The position numbers were made by a program, and so were the translations under genes. Under the pieces are notes generated by a model, which had not been told where the DNA came from, searched no databases, and saw only the letters and a program-made list of their open reading frames with translations. From positions 12,947,858-13,011,857 of the forward strand of contig NC_045144.1 of the NCBI RefSeq assembly GCF_008831285.2: a stretch of DNA of 64,000 bases. The letters are read 5' to 3'. Below, piece by piece: positions 45,061 through 56,915 of the stretch. The stretch's first letter is position 1. Every line of letters begins with the position of its first letter. Origin of the DNA: Nymphaea colorata (taxonomy: Eukaryota > Streptophyta > Magnoliopsida > Nymphaeales > Nymphaeaceae).

Positions 45061-45488
45061 TCTCTCATTCTCACCCTCTGCTCTCTCCCCCGCCAACTTT
45101 CTCTCACCCTCACCGTCACTCACTCTCGCATCTCTCTTTCCACTCTCCCCCAACCGAGCCCTCTCATTGGCTCCCCTTGGTCTCCCGCACTCTTCCCCTC
45201 TTGTTTGTCTTCTCTCTCTCTTGGTTTCTCTCTATCATTGTCTTTCTCCCGTGCGTATCTCCCTTAGTCGAACCATCTCCCTCTCCACCGAATGCCCTAT
45301 TCTATTGTCAGACCTCTCTCTTGCTCATCCTCACGCTCTTTAGGGTTGCCTTGGTTTTGGCAGTTGTCAGGATTGCACCTTTTCCCTCATACCAGCGAAT
45401 GCAGGGTGTTAGAGGCGACGGCAGCATATAGTCTTAGCCTTTTGAGGATCGGTCGAGTGATTGGGGTGGCACGACGGAACGTGTAAAC

Positions 45489-48400
45489 TGTTGAAATTAG
45501 GAAGTTTATATTTAAGTGTGGTAGTTTTCTGATTATCTAAAAGTTAGAGTCTTCTTGAGTCATTAATATCTTTTTGTGTCTCTCTTGTGTAAAGACACTA
45601 GCCGACCCCTATTCTCTCTTCAAATAAGAGATTAGGGTTAGCAATGAAAGTACGTTTTGTTTGTTCTCACTGTAACGCTCGTTCTTTTCTTTTAGACAGG
45701 TTGGGTTGGAGCGGGTCCAGACCCGGACCCGAGCCCACTCGTGTAAGGGAGCCCCGTCACGCGAGGGAGTTTTCCTCCCTCGACTTCTTGAGCGTCTTCT
45801 TCTTCTCCTTCTTCGACTGTTCCCTCTGCTACGACCGCAGCAAGGAAGAAGTGGCGGTCGGTGTGGTGGTGGCGGTGGCTGGACCGGCGACGGCAGCGGC
45901 GGCGATGGCGACGGCGACAGCGTGGGTAAGTTTCCTCTCTCACCCTCTCTGTCTGCTTCTTCTTCTCCCTCCCACGCAGCCTCTCCCTACTTCGTCAGCA
46001 CCCCCCCTTGCCGCATGATTTCTCCCTCTCCCTCTCTGCTAGAGCTCCCTCCTCGTCCCGTCCGTCTCCTCTTCACCATCTCTCCCTTTGCCCCGCTCGA
46101 TTTCCCTCCCCTTTGCTGTCTTTCCCATTTCTGTCTGAACCCTCTCTCTGTCCGTCTCTCTCTATCAGTGCCTCTCCCTGCCCACACGCTCCCTACTTGA
46201 GCTCTCTCTCCCCATTTCCTGATTGCTTTTTCCCATTTTCCCCAACCGAGCATTCTTTCTCATGGATTTCATCATTGTTTATTAGGATTCCAGTTTGGGG
46301 AACACGTTCTTCCCCTCGTATCAGCATTTAGGTGGTGTTGGTATGGTGGCTTGGCACAATTTCTGCCATTTGGGGACCGATTGTACGCTTGAGGTGGCTG
46401 TCGGAGGCGTCACAGCAGTTTGGACATTTAGATTGGGGTGAGCAAGGCCTATTTGAGCTTCAATTATTGAATATTATCTATGAGAACATGTATAATTATT
46501 GTTTGAGCATGTTAGAGTTTAGAATTGATGATTTGGGACACATGATAACGATTTTGTTTTTGGGGAAATTTAGGATTATGATGGAGAAGTGTTGATTCAT
46601 GCCTATAATGATCATTTAAGCATGATGAGTTGATTTTCGAAGCATGAGGGAGGGAAGCATGGTAGAGATTGTGTTGTTGTGGGGAAGATTCAAAACCATC
46701 TTTGGGAGCACGTGGCACACGTTTTTGTGAATGGCTGCACCTTGGAGTTAAATAGGGAAAGCATACGTATGTTGGGTGTGACTATGGGGTTGATGCCTAG
46801 ACTACAGAAAGCAAATGAGAAATGTGTTGTGAGGGACTGGGCGAAGCATTGAGTTTTGACATCTGTTGGCACGGCAAGAAGTTGGGCAGTGACCTATTGG
46901 AGAGTTTGTAGGTCGACACTACCCGTCGACACCCTCTTGAGGAGATGACACGTGCCTCAATGATGTTGTTTTGTATTTGTTTGAATTGTTTGGGTATCTA
47001 GTAGGAACCTTATATTTTGTTTATGTCTGCAGGAACACCGGGCACGTCCCGTCGACCTTGAGCTACCGGATTTGAAACTTGAGGCATTTTGAAGAGTTTG
47101 TGAGCGCGCCACAGGTATGGCAGCATTCCAGGCAAATCCCTGCCGGGGGCAAATGTATGAATGTGTGTTCCTAGGGTCGTGGGATCCTAGGATTGTGATG
47201 CAATTGATTGACTGTTTAGTGAATGAATGTGTGTATGCATGTAAATGTTTTGATGTATGATATGAATTGTTTTGGAAAGACTATGAGAAGTTTGTTTTGA
47301 AAATGTTACGCATTTGCATGTGCATGTTAGAATTGATAACTGTTTAGGACAGATGAGACGGGGTATCGAGTCGAGTGTCTCCTCGACCCCAATTGTGCAT
47401 TAGAAAGCATCCTATAATGATAATTGCATAGGACAGCTACGAGCCAATCACAGATCGAGACTACTCTCTGTGGTTTGGCTAAGTTTTTTAAGATGTGATT
47501 GATATGATGAATGATGTGAATGTTTTGTTCTGTTGCTTACACATTGTTGCGGGCAATGGTGCAAATAATGGAATTGAAGGGTAGTCGTACCCGTATTGTA
47601 TGACGGCTAGCTATGACTGTTATTGTTATGTGTAGACCTTGTGTGGAGGCAATTAGAGGTGTAGGTGCATTCGTGAAGTGCACCAACCTCATGAGCTAGC
47701 CAGTCAGTTTGTGAATGTGTTAATCTAATGATAAGAATGAATAGAATGAATGAATAAGAGATGAGAAGCCAGTGGGATGTGGCTATGTGTTTGGGAGACG
47801 TCCCGCTTTTGCCACTAGTCTCTTTTGTTCGGAGCGCAGGCGGTGCAAGGCCCCAGGGTACTGTTGTGTGTTGTGCTTGGAGCGTTGGGCTCCCGCCTTC
47901 CCAACCTGGGTGTCCTAGGGAAGGCTGAGTATCTCTCCTTGGACTTCACACATCCATGGATGAGTGCTCTACCACTGCAGCGGATGAAATGGATCCATAC
48001 TGTTATGGGCCACCACGATTTTGATAATTGTTTTCTGATTTGAGCCCTATCTAAGAGGGTTTGGTATTTTCCTGGCTTGTTGCCATACTGCGAAGGCTAA
48101 GCCTTCAGTTGTTTCTTTTTCAGGTTTTGGCAGATCCGGGGCAGCAGGTTGAGCAGATGGCTTCACTCACGTCCTACTGGGGAGGTTTTGGGATGTGTCT
48201 TTTGTAGTGCCAGCGCGTCTTATTTTGGTTTTATTGATGTCTTGTTTTTGTTAGGTATCAATTATATAGTCTGGGGCATTTTTGTTATACATAGATGTGA
48301 TTTTGTATGAATTGAAATGATTATATAAATGAAAGTTCGCCCCATTGTTTTTAATTGCTTGGCTCATCTCTTTTGAACTGTTGTGTAGTCGCACCTCGAT

Positions 48401-48526
48401 GTTTGATGTTTAGAAAAAAAAAAAAATGTTTGAGCGTCAAAAGGTCGGGGTGTGACACTCACTCTCTCTCTCTCCCTCTCGTTCTCTTCTCTTGTGTTCC
48501 CTCTCTTTTCTCCATCTTTTTCAACA
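45489..48526 (+). repeat. C8 5' LTR, split by X9
   Basis: Left piece 45489-45670 (182 bp) and right piece 48463-48526 (64 bp). Together they match the 3' LTR at 55877-56120. The break is precise and marked by the X9 duplication CTCAC. Confidence 0.92.
45671..48457 (+). repeat. X9: LX copy inside the C8 LTR, target duplication CTCAC
   Basis: 2,787 bp from TGTAACGCTCG to GGTCGGGGTGTGACA, with CTCAC at 45666-45670 and 48458-48462. Because the uninterrupted C8 LTR is present at 55877, the empty site is directly visible, which fixes the LX boundaries exactly. The perfect GGGTCC/GGACCC motif lies near 45713. A block after GGGCCACCACG (48010) is deleted. TATATAAAT is at 48322-48330. Confidence 0.96.
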
Positions 48527-49039
48527 TGGTATCAGAGCTGGTTATCTCAATCCGGTGACGGCTGATGTGATTTTCCGGCGATCTCTTCTCCTATTCTATC
48601 TCTTCCTATTTCTTTCCTTTTCATTCTCTACCCTTCCTTTCTCTCTTCTCTCTGCTGATCGAGAAATAGTGGACAGTGTGGAAGGGAAACCTAATCACAC
48701 GTGAGAGGTATGTGTGATTAGGTCCCTAACATGGATGTAGTGCAGCATAAGCAACTACGTGGAAGTTGCGGGTGGGAGTTGCTGTGGAACAGTTTTTCTT
48801 TTTCTCTCTGATTTGGAACGTGGAAGACTGAAAAGGGTTGTATCAGAAGCTCCTTAGTTGCTGCTGTTGAAGAAGAAACTCAGGCCAGATCACATTGGTT
48901 GTTGCTGTGTGGGAGACGACAAGATCAGCCTGAAATGTGGATCATATCAGATCTGATAAATATATATATATCAATCTCTGGACGTGGATACATTGAAGCT
49001 GTGGGCATCAATAGAAATTTATATGCACAGCTGTGAGGG

Positions 49040-51944
49040 TGTAACACTCGTTTTCTTGGCAGGTCGGGTTGGTCCGGGTCTAGACCCGGACCCGCAACTT
49101 ACCCGCGTGAGAGCCCGACACGAGGGCTCTTCTCCCTCGTTTTCCTTAGCGTCTCCCTCTCCTTCCTCTTCTTCCTCTCCGTCTCTTCCTTTCAACGAAC
49201 ACAACACAGATAAGAAGGAGGCGGAAGAGATGGCAGCAGCGGAGAAGGTGAAGGGCGACGGCGGTGATGGCGCGTAGGTAAGCCACCGGTTCCCCTCTCT
49301 TCTTTTTTCTCCTCCTCCCTCTCCCACTGTTTTGCCGTCTCCCCTCTGCCACACGGCCTCCTCTGCGTAGCCTCTCCCCTTCCACCTTTTTTGTTATTGT
49401 TTCTCTCCCTCTCCTCCTCTGCTCGAGCTCTCACTCCCACACTCTCTCGTCCTCTCTGCTGCACACTCTCCCTTTTTCCCCGTCCGTTTTTCTTGCTGCT
49501 TTTGACTGTTTTGGGGCTGTTGGTTTCGATTTCAGTTGGGAACACATCATTTTCCCCTCGTACCAGTCAAGAGAAAGCATTGGTGGTGGAGGCAGCGATC
49601 AATTTTGGGCATTGGCACTTGATCGAACGCTTGAGGCGGCTGCTAAGAACATTGCGGCAGTTTGGACACTAAATTTGGGGTGAGCAAGGCTATATGAAAC
49701 CTAAATTGTCGAATATTTTCTGTTAGAGCATGTATAATTATTGTTTGAGCTTGCTAGAATTAAAAATTGATGTTTTAGAAGGCATGCTAGAGATGTCGCT
49801 ATTTTGGGGAAGTTTATGCCCATTTTGAGACGAACGAGGATCTATGTGTGTAAGTGTTTTCTAGCATGGTGTGTTGATCTTCGAAGCAATAGGGAAGCAT
49901 GGTAGAGATTGTGATGTTGCGGTGAAGGTTTAGAACCGTTTTAGCAAGCTTGGGAAATAGGCTTCTATTGATGTACATATGCGTTGTATGTTGAGAATCT
50001 TAATTGCGGGAAAGACGCCTCAACTATGGAAAACAAGTGAGAATCGCACATGTGATAAGTCGAATATAAGTTTGAGTTCTAATCGTTGGTGGCAACCTCG
50101 ACGGGTGGAAAAAGACCCCTTTTTAGAGGGCTTTGTGGGTCGACACCCATTTGAGGCGAAGACATGCCTCGATGATGGTATTTTCAGATTTGTATCGATT
50201 GTAAGCGAAACGAGTAGAGAACTTACCATTTGGTTATGTTTGCAGGTACACCGGGCACGTCAAGTAGGCCTTGAGCAACGTGGGTCGTAGTTCGAGGTGT
50301 TTAGTGGACGCGCGACAGGTATGGCGGCATTCCAGGCAAATCCCTACCTGGGCAATTGTGTGAATGTGTGTTCCTAGGATCGTGGGACCCTAAGATTGTG
50401 ATGTGATTGATGGATTGTTTTGTGAATGAATGTGTGTATGCATGCAAATTGTTTGATATATGATATGATTTGTTTTGAAAGGCTATGAGAAGCATGTTTT
50501 GAAAACTGTTACACATTTGCATGTGCATACTAAAATTGATAACTGTTTAGGACAGATGAGGTGGGGTATCGAGTCGAGTGTCTCCTCGACCCCAATTGTG
50601 CATTAGAAAGCATCCTAGAATGATAACTGCATAGGACAGCTACGAGCCAATCACAGATCGAGACTACTCTATGTGGTTTAGCTAAGTTTTTGAAGATGTG
50701 ATTGATATGATGAATGGTGTGAATGTTTTGTTCTGTTGCATACACATTGCTGCGAGCAATGATGCAAATGATTGAATTGGAGGGTAGTTGTACCCATATT
50801 GTATGACGGCTAGGTATGACTGCTAGTGTTATGTGCAGACCTCGTGTGGAGGCAATTTGAGGTATGGGTGCACTCGTGAAGTGTACCAACCTCATGAGCT
50901 AGCCAGTCAGTTTGTAAATGTGTTAATCTAATGATAATAATGAATGATTAAGAGATGAGAGGCCAGTGGGATGTGGCTATGTGTTGGGAGACGTCCCGTT
51001 TTCGTCACTGGTCTCTCCTGTTCGGAGCGCAGGCGGTGCAAGGCCCCAAGGTACTGTTGTGTGTTGTGCTTGGAGCGTTGGGCTCTCGCCTTCCCAACCT
51101 AGGTGTCCTAGGGAAGGCTAAGTATCTCTCCTTGGAATTCACACATCCATGGATGAGTGCTCTACCGCTGCAGCGGATGAATGGATTCATACCGTTATGG
51201 GCCACCACGGGGGTTGTCTCTCGGCTATGGACCGCCCATGGTGTGCACGTGCCTGTGTTTGCACCCACAGGAACTGTCAATTCACTAAAGCAGATGAAAA
51301 TGAAAGTATGTGATTGAAATGTGTGTGAATGAATGTATGTGACTGATGGGCATGTGAATGATATGAATGAAATGAAATGTTTAAGCATGCCTTGCATGTG
51401 ATTGAGATTGTGTTACTGTGGCCCTTGTGTGGCCTTTTCATGTCGTGGTCTATGCTGGGGGTTTTCTTGGCAAATGATGTGCCTATGCCCTGACACGACA
51501 TGACGATAGATTGTTTGTATGATTGTTCTCAGACTTGAGCCCTACTTAAGAGGGTTTGGGATTTTTCCTGGCTTGTTGCCATACTGCGAAGGCTAAGCAT
51601 TTAGTTGTTTCTTTTTCAGGTTTTGGCGGTCCCAGGACAGCAGGTTGATCAGATGGCTTCACTCACATCCTACTGGGGAGGTTTTGGGTCTTCGATAGTG
51701 CCGGCGCATCATGGTTTGGTCTCTTTGATGTCTTATTTTTGTTAGGCATCAAAGTTGTGGTTTGAGGCATTTTTGTCATACACTTAGATGTGACTTTGTA
51801 TGAATTGAAATTGTTATATAAATGAGAGTTGTCCCATTGTTTGGAATGACATAGCTCCCTTTTTGAAATGTTGTGTCGTCACACTTCAATGCTTTATGTT
51901 AGAAAAAAAAATGTGTTTGAGGGTCAAAAGGTTGGGGTGTGACA
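49040..51944 (+). repeat. X10: LX copy inside the C8 leader, target duplication GAGGG
   Basis: 2,905 bp from TGTAACACTCG to GGTTGGGGTGTGACA, with GAGGG at 49035-49039 and 51945-51949. It has all LX landmarks in order, including the GGGTCTAGACCCGGACCC motif near 49076, the GC-rich core (50950-51290) and TTATATAAATGAG near 51815. Confidence 0.94.
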
Positions 51945-52577
51945 GAGGGAGTCTACATTGGTTAATGTCTTAAGGACATTTCTCTCTCAAGACTGTCGGC
52001 TGTAACATGAACATTTGGGGACCTACACAATCTATTGGTACTTCCTTCCTACTCTCTCACGTCTGATTTTCTAGGGCAGACTTCTGTGAGCAAGTCTGCT
52101 CACATCTTGGGCAGATTTGTTTGCTCAAGTTAGGGTTTCTTAAAACCTTAAGTCGATGCATTCTTGAATTCGTGTGGAGGAAACCAATGTCGTGCAGGCA
52201 ATTCTGATTGTTTTTGTAGAAGTCGTGGAATGATGCACAACACTGTTTTCTGATGTCGTTGAAGTTTGAGGTCACGTTGGAAGGTCTGAAGTTGTCTGAA
52301 AATACCTTTTTTTTGCTGGCTGTCGTTAGAAGATGTTGGCATAATCATCATTGTGACATTAGTGGCATGTGGCAGTGGTGCTGCGCGTGATATTGTCAAT
52401 TTCTACTTTGCCGATCAGCCCCTTGACGTGTGACAGTGGTGCTGCGACTGCGAGTGATGTTGTTGAGTTCTGTGTTGTTGATCAGCCCCTTACCTGACTG
52501 ATTAATTATAAGTTGGATGTTCTTTTGTGTGTTCAAACTGCTGCAAAATTGTTTTGGTGCTCCCTGCTGTGTTTAAT

Positions 52578-55500
52578 ATGGCTGAGATTAGCAAACCAGA
52601 TGGTGGGAATGATTATAAAGGAACTGGGAATCCCTCCTTTTTTGGATCTACAGTCACAGTTAGCATTGACAGATCTGAGTATGAGCAGTTTTTGGCACAC
52701 AGAGTCTCACAGGCTTCAACTTCCACTGTTTTGATTGATCGAGCTCTCTCTACGGGTACATCCACGCCTGATTCAAGTATCTCTTGGATTATTGACTCGG
52801 GAGCATCGACACATTTCTGCAGTAGACCTGGTTTGTTCACTGTGCTGCATAGATTCTCTCAACCACGTCATGTTAAAATTGCAGATGGCAGAATGACACC
52901 TATATTGGGTTATGGAGATGTGAAGCTTTCTCAGTCTATGACCATTCCACATGTCTTATACGCTCCTGAGTTTCCTTCCAATTTGCTCTTTGTTAAACAG
53001 ATGACTATTGATTTACACTGTCGCATTATTTTTGACCCTAGTGCATGCTCATTTCAGGACTTACAAACTGGGAAGACTATTGGTGGTGGCTATGAAAAAG
53101 GGGGCGTCTACATCCTGTCAGTCCCTATGGGCCTTACTGCTACCTCTTCTACATCAGATTCTACACCCTTTCAGTGGCATCTTAGACTTGGCCATCCTTC
53201 AAGGTCCAAGCTTCGTTCCATCCTACCTCACATTTCAGTCCCAGAGTCATTTCAATGTGAGGCCTGTCAACTTGGCAAGCATACTCGTAGTAGTTTTCCT
53301 TCGAGTCTTAGTCCATCAAGTCAAGGGTTGTTTGATCTTCTTCATGTTGATGTGTGGGGTCCTAGCAGGGTTGCTAGCCGATCTAAGTTTAGGTATTTTC
53401 TGGTTGTTGTTGATGATTACTCTCGAGTTAGTTGGGTATTTCTTTTGAAAGAAAGGTCTGAAGTAGTACCTATCCTCAAAAACTTGATTATTGAAATAAA
53501 AACTCAGTTTGGTTCTCTGGTTAAGTGTATTCCCACTGATAATGCTCTTGAGTTCAAATCCTCTATCTTAATGACCTTTTATGCTGAAAATGGTATCTCT
53601 CCCCAATTTACATGTCCCCACACCTCACAACAGAATGGAGTTGCTGAAAGAAAACATAGACAACTTCTAACTGTTGTTCGTACCCTAATGCTTCATAATC
53701 ATGTACCTGCATACTTATGGGGTGATGTCATACTCATGGCTTGTTACCTAACAAATCGTTTACCATCATCCTCCATTGACAACAAAGTACCGATTAAACT
53801 TGTTTATCCCAATCGAAACTTATTTCTTGTTGCACCTAAAGTATTTGGTTGTACTTGTTTTGTTCATATTCTTGGTCCCAAACGTGATAAACTTGCTGCT
53901 CAAGCCATTAAGTGTGTTTTCATTGGCTATCCTCGAAACCAAAAAAAGTACAAGTGTTTTGATCCGGTAACTCACAAAGAGTATGTCAGTGCGGATGTCA
54001 CTTTCTTTGAGTCTCAGTCCTACTTTTGTGTCATCTGAGATGCCATGTTTTATTCCTCTACCTATCCCTCCAGTCCCGTTGCAGTCTTTTCCCTCTCCTA
54101 CTCCAACAATGAATAGGTTCCAGGACCCTCCATTGGTATACACGCGTCGGCAGGATCCCTCTCATGGTCGACCATCAGAATCTTCTCAGGATGTGAGCAC
54201 CATTGAAGTAAGTATACCTGACATTGATCATTCTCAAGACTTGCCTATAGCCCTACGCAAAGGCAAGAGAAAGTGTACTATGCATCCAATCTCACAATTT
54301 GTTTCCACTGACCACCTTGATGACAATTTACAGCAGTTTCTTCACGCTATGACAGTTCATACTGTTCCAACTAGTCATCAACAAGCACTACTAGACTGTA
54401 AATGGCGAAAAGCCATGCAAGATGAGATGGATGCTCTCTTACAACGTGTTGGGAATTGGTTGATCCTCCTTCAAATTGTGATATTGTTGGCTCTAAATGG
54501 GTCTTTACAGTCAAGTACCATTCAGATGGATCTGTAGAGAGATATAAGGCTCGATTAGTGGCTAAGGGTTATACCCAGACGTATGGAGTTGACTTCTTTG
54601 AGACTTTCTCTCCTGTGGCCAGGTTAGGTACTATTCGGCTCATTATCTCTGTTGCGGAATACTCCAATTGGCCTATGTATCAGCTGGATGTAAAGAATGT
54701 CTTTCTCTATGGTGATCTTCAAGAGACTGTATATATGCAGCAGCCCCCAGGGTTCGAGCGACAGGGGGAATATAGAAAAGTGTGTCATTTGAATAAGGCA
54801 ATTTATGGACTTAAACAAAGTCCTAGAGCATAGTTTCACAAATTATCTGAGGTCGTTTCACAAAGTGGATTTGAAAGATCTCCTTTGGACCATTCTCTAT
54901 TCATCAAGAAGACCTCCAAATGTATAGTTGTTATGGTAGTTTATGTTGATGACACTATCCTGACAGGTGATTGTGATCAAGAAATTTCGATCACAAAGAC
55001 TTTCCTTCAGAAGCACTTTGTCACGAAAGATCTTGGTCACTTGCGATATTTTCTTGGGATTGAGGTTGCTCATAACCAAGAAGGTGTAGTGTTGTCTCAG
55101 AGGAAATATGTACTTGACCTACTGCAGGATACAGGGATGTTAGGAGCCAAGCCGGCTAATCTTTCGATGAATCCACGTCTTCATCTTCATGATGATCAAT
55201 CGGAGCTAGTAGATTCACGATCTTACAGGTCTCTTATTGGCAAGCTTCTGTATGTCACTGTGACTAGACCAGATATTAGCTTTGTTGTTGGGAAACTAAG
55301 TCAGTTTATGGAAAAACCTAGAAAAGTCCATTGGAATGCTGCATTGATGGTTTTGAAATATCTAAAGTCATCTCTGGCAGGGGCCTTTTTTTCAAGAAAG
55401 GTGAATCTCTAGAAATTGTTGCTTACAGTGACGCTGACTATGAAGGGTCTATTGATGATAGAAAATACACCACAGGCTTCTGTATCTTTGTTGGGGGCAA

Positions 55501-55869
55501 CCTAATATCATGGAGAAGCAAGAAACAGAATGTAGTTTCGAGATCAACTGCAGAATCTGAATATAGAGCAATGGCTCAAACGGCTACTGAGATGACTTGG
55601 GTTAAGTCTATGCTAACAAATATGAGTATTGAAGTTCCTCTTCCTATGAGAATGTACTGTGATAACAAGGCTGCCACTTACATTGCAAATAATCCAGTAT
55701 TTCATGAGAGAACAAAACACATAGAGGTCGATTGTCATTATATTCGGGATCTTATACAAGGGCTTCTGAAGATCAGGCGGCAGATATGTTTACTAAGGCT
55801 CCTCCTATTGGTGATTTCTCTAGATGTTGTAACAAGCTGAGCATGATTGATATCTATGCTCCGGCTTGA
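52578..55869 (+). pseudogene. C8 Gag-Pol remnant
   Basis: It starts MAEISKPDGGNDYKG, then jumps within about 80 residues to protease [13 protein letters not shown], so most of Gag and the zinc knuckle are deleted. Integrase ([31 protein letters not shown]) is followed by frameshifts at about 54010-54030 and 54450. A TAG at 54831-54833 follows KQSPRA. RT shows YVDDTILTGD. Another shift near 55400 leads to RNase H (YSDADYEGS, YCDNKAATYI), and one more near 55760 precedes the TGA at 55867-55869. It was related to C6 and C9 but is long dead. Confidence 0.9.
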
Positions 55870-55876
55870 GGGGGAG

Positions 55877-56120
55877 TGTTGAAATTAAGAAGTTTATATT
55901 TAAGTGTGGTAGTTTTCTGATTATTTAAAAGTTAGAGTCTTCTTGAGTCATTTATATCTTTTTGTGTCTCTCTTGTGTAAAGACACTAGCCGACCCCTAT
56001 TCTCTCTTCAAATAAGAGATTAGGGTTAGCAATGAAAGTACGTTTTGTTTGTTCTCACTCTCTCTCTCCCTCTCGTTCTCTTCTCTTGTGTTCCCTCTCT
56101 TTTCTCCATCTTTTGCAACA
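55877..56120 (+). repeat. C8 3' LTR, uninterrupted
   Basis: 244 bp, TGTTGAAATTAAG...TTTGCAACA, with a CT microsatellite near 56058. It serves as the empty-site reference for X9. Confidence 0.94.
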
Positions 56121-56176
56121 TAAACTATTAGGGTTTGGAAATACGCGAAGGCAAGATGAAAATGCCAATTCATGTT

Positions 56177-56341
56177 TGTTAAGACGTGTTTATACTCAGT
56201 ATTAGGCTTGAGAGGGCACTTGTGTAATAATGTTTCTTTTTAATGACTTTCTTGTAACTTATCCCTCTCCTCTAGTCTATATAAAGAGGAGTTAGGGATT
56301 CTTTCGAGGTTAATCAAAGTTTAGCTCTCTTAAATTCATCA
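56177..56341 (+). repeat. C9 5' LTR
   Basis: 165 bp, TGTTAAGACGTG...AAATTCATCA, with a CTATATAAAGAGG promoter-like box at about 56276. Confidence 0.95.
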
Positions 56342-56915
56342 TGGTATCAGAGCACCAGCCGTCTCCTCCTCAGCGAGTTGTCGCCGACTGAGCGGCGCCG
56401 GCCGCTGCCTGATCGGCGTCAGCTGCCGCCGCCCGACCCAGCCCTGCCCATTGCCGCCCTGTCCATTGTCGCCCGACCCCGCCCTGTCCATTGCCGCCCG
56501 ACCCAGCCCTGCTGCCCCTTGTCGCCCTACCCATTGTCCTCCTGCGCCCGTCCGCCTGCGCCGCCGCCGCGTGTGCACTTTGCCGTTGCTCCGCCCAGCA
56601 GACTGAACGCCTGCGCCCGTTGCTGCTTCGCCTGTCATCTTCGCCGCCGCCTCAACGCTGATTTTCCTCTCAGCGTCTTTCCGCTGCTACTGCTCCGCCG
56701 CTGCTCTGCACGCTGATTTTCTTCTCAGCGCCGTCTCTGGTATCTCTCTTCGTTCAGCTCTGCTGTTGCCTCTTCCCGCCGATCCGACTTCTGGATTGCT
56801 ACATGCGTTAACTGCATATTGCTTCATGATCAGCATGTTGTCTTTCGATATGTGATTGTATTCTTTTTGCCTGCACTTCCTATTCCGTGGCTCGGTTTCC
56901 TCCTTGTGTTGAAAG

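Larger units (their letters stand above)
45489..56120 (+). mobile_element. C8: decayed copia retrotransposon, target duplication TAAAC
   Basis: TAAAC lies at 45484-45488 and 56121-56125. The 5' LTR is split by X9; its primer site TGGTATCAGAGC is at 48527-48538. X10 splits the leader. Coding sequence runs from 52578 to 55869 and the 3' LTR is 55877-56120, with purine tract GAGGGGGAG at 55868-55876. Without inserts it is about 4.9 kb. LTRs show about four substitutions. Gag is mostly deleted and pol has many breaks. Confidence 0.93.
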
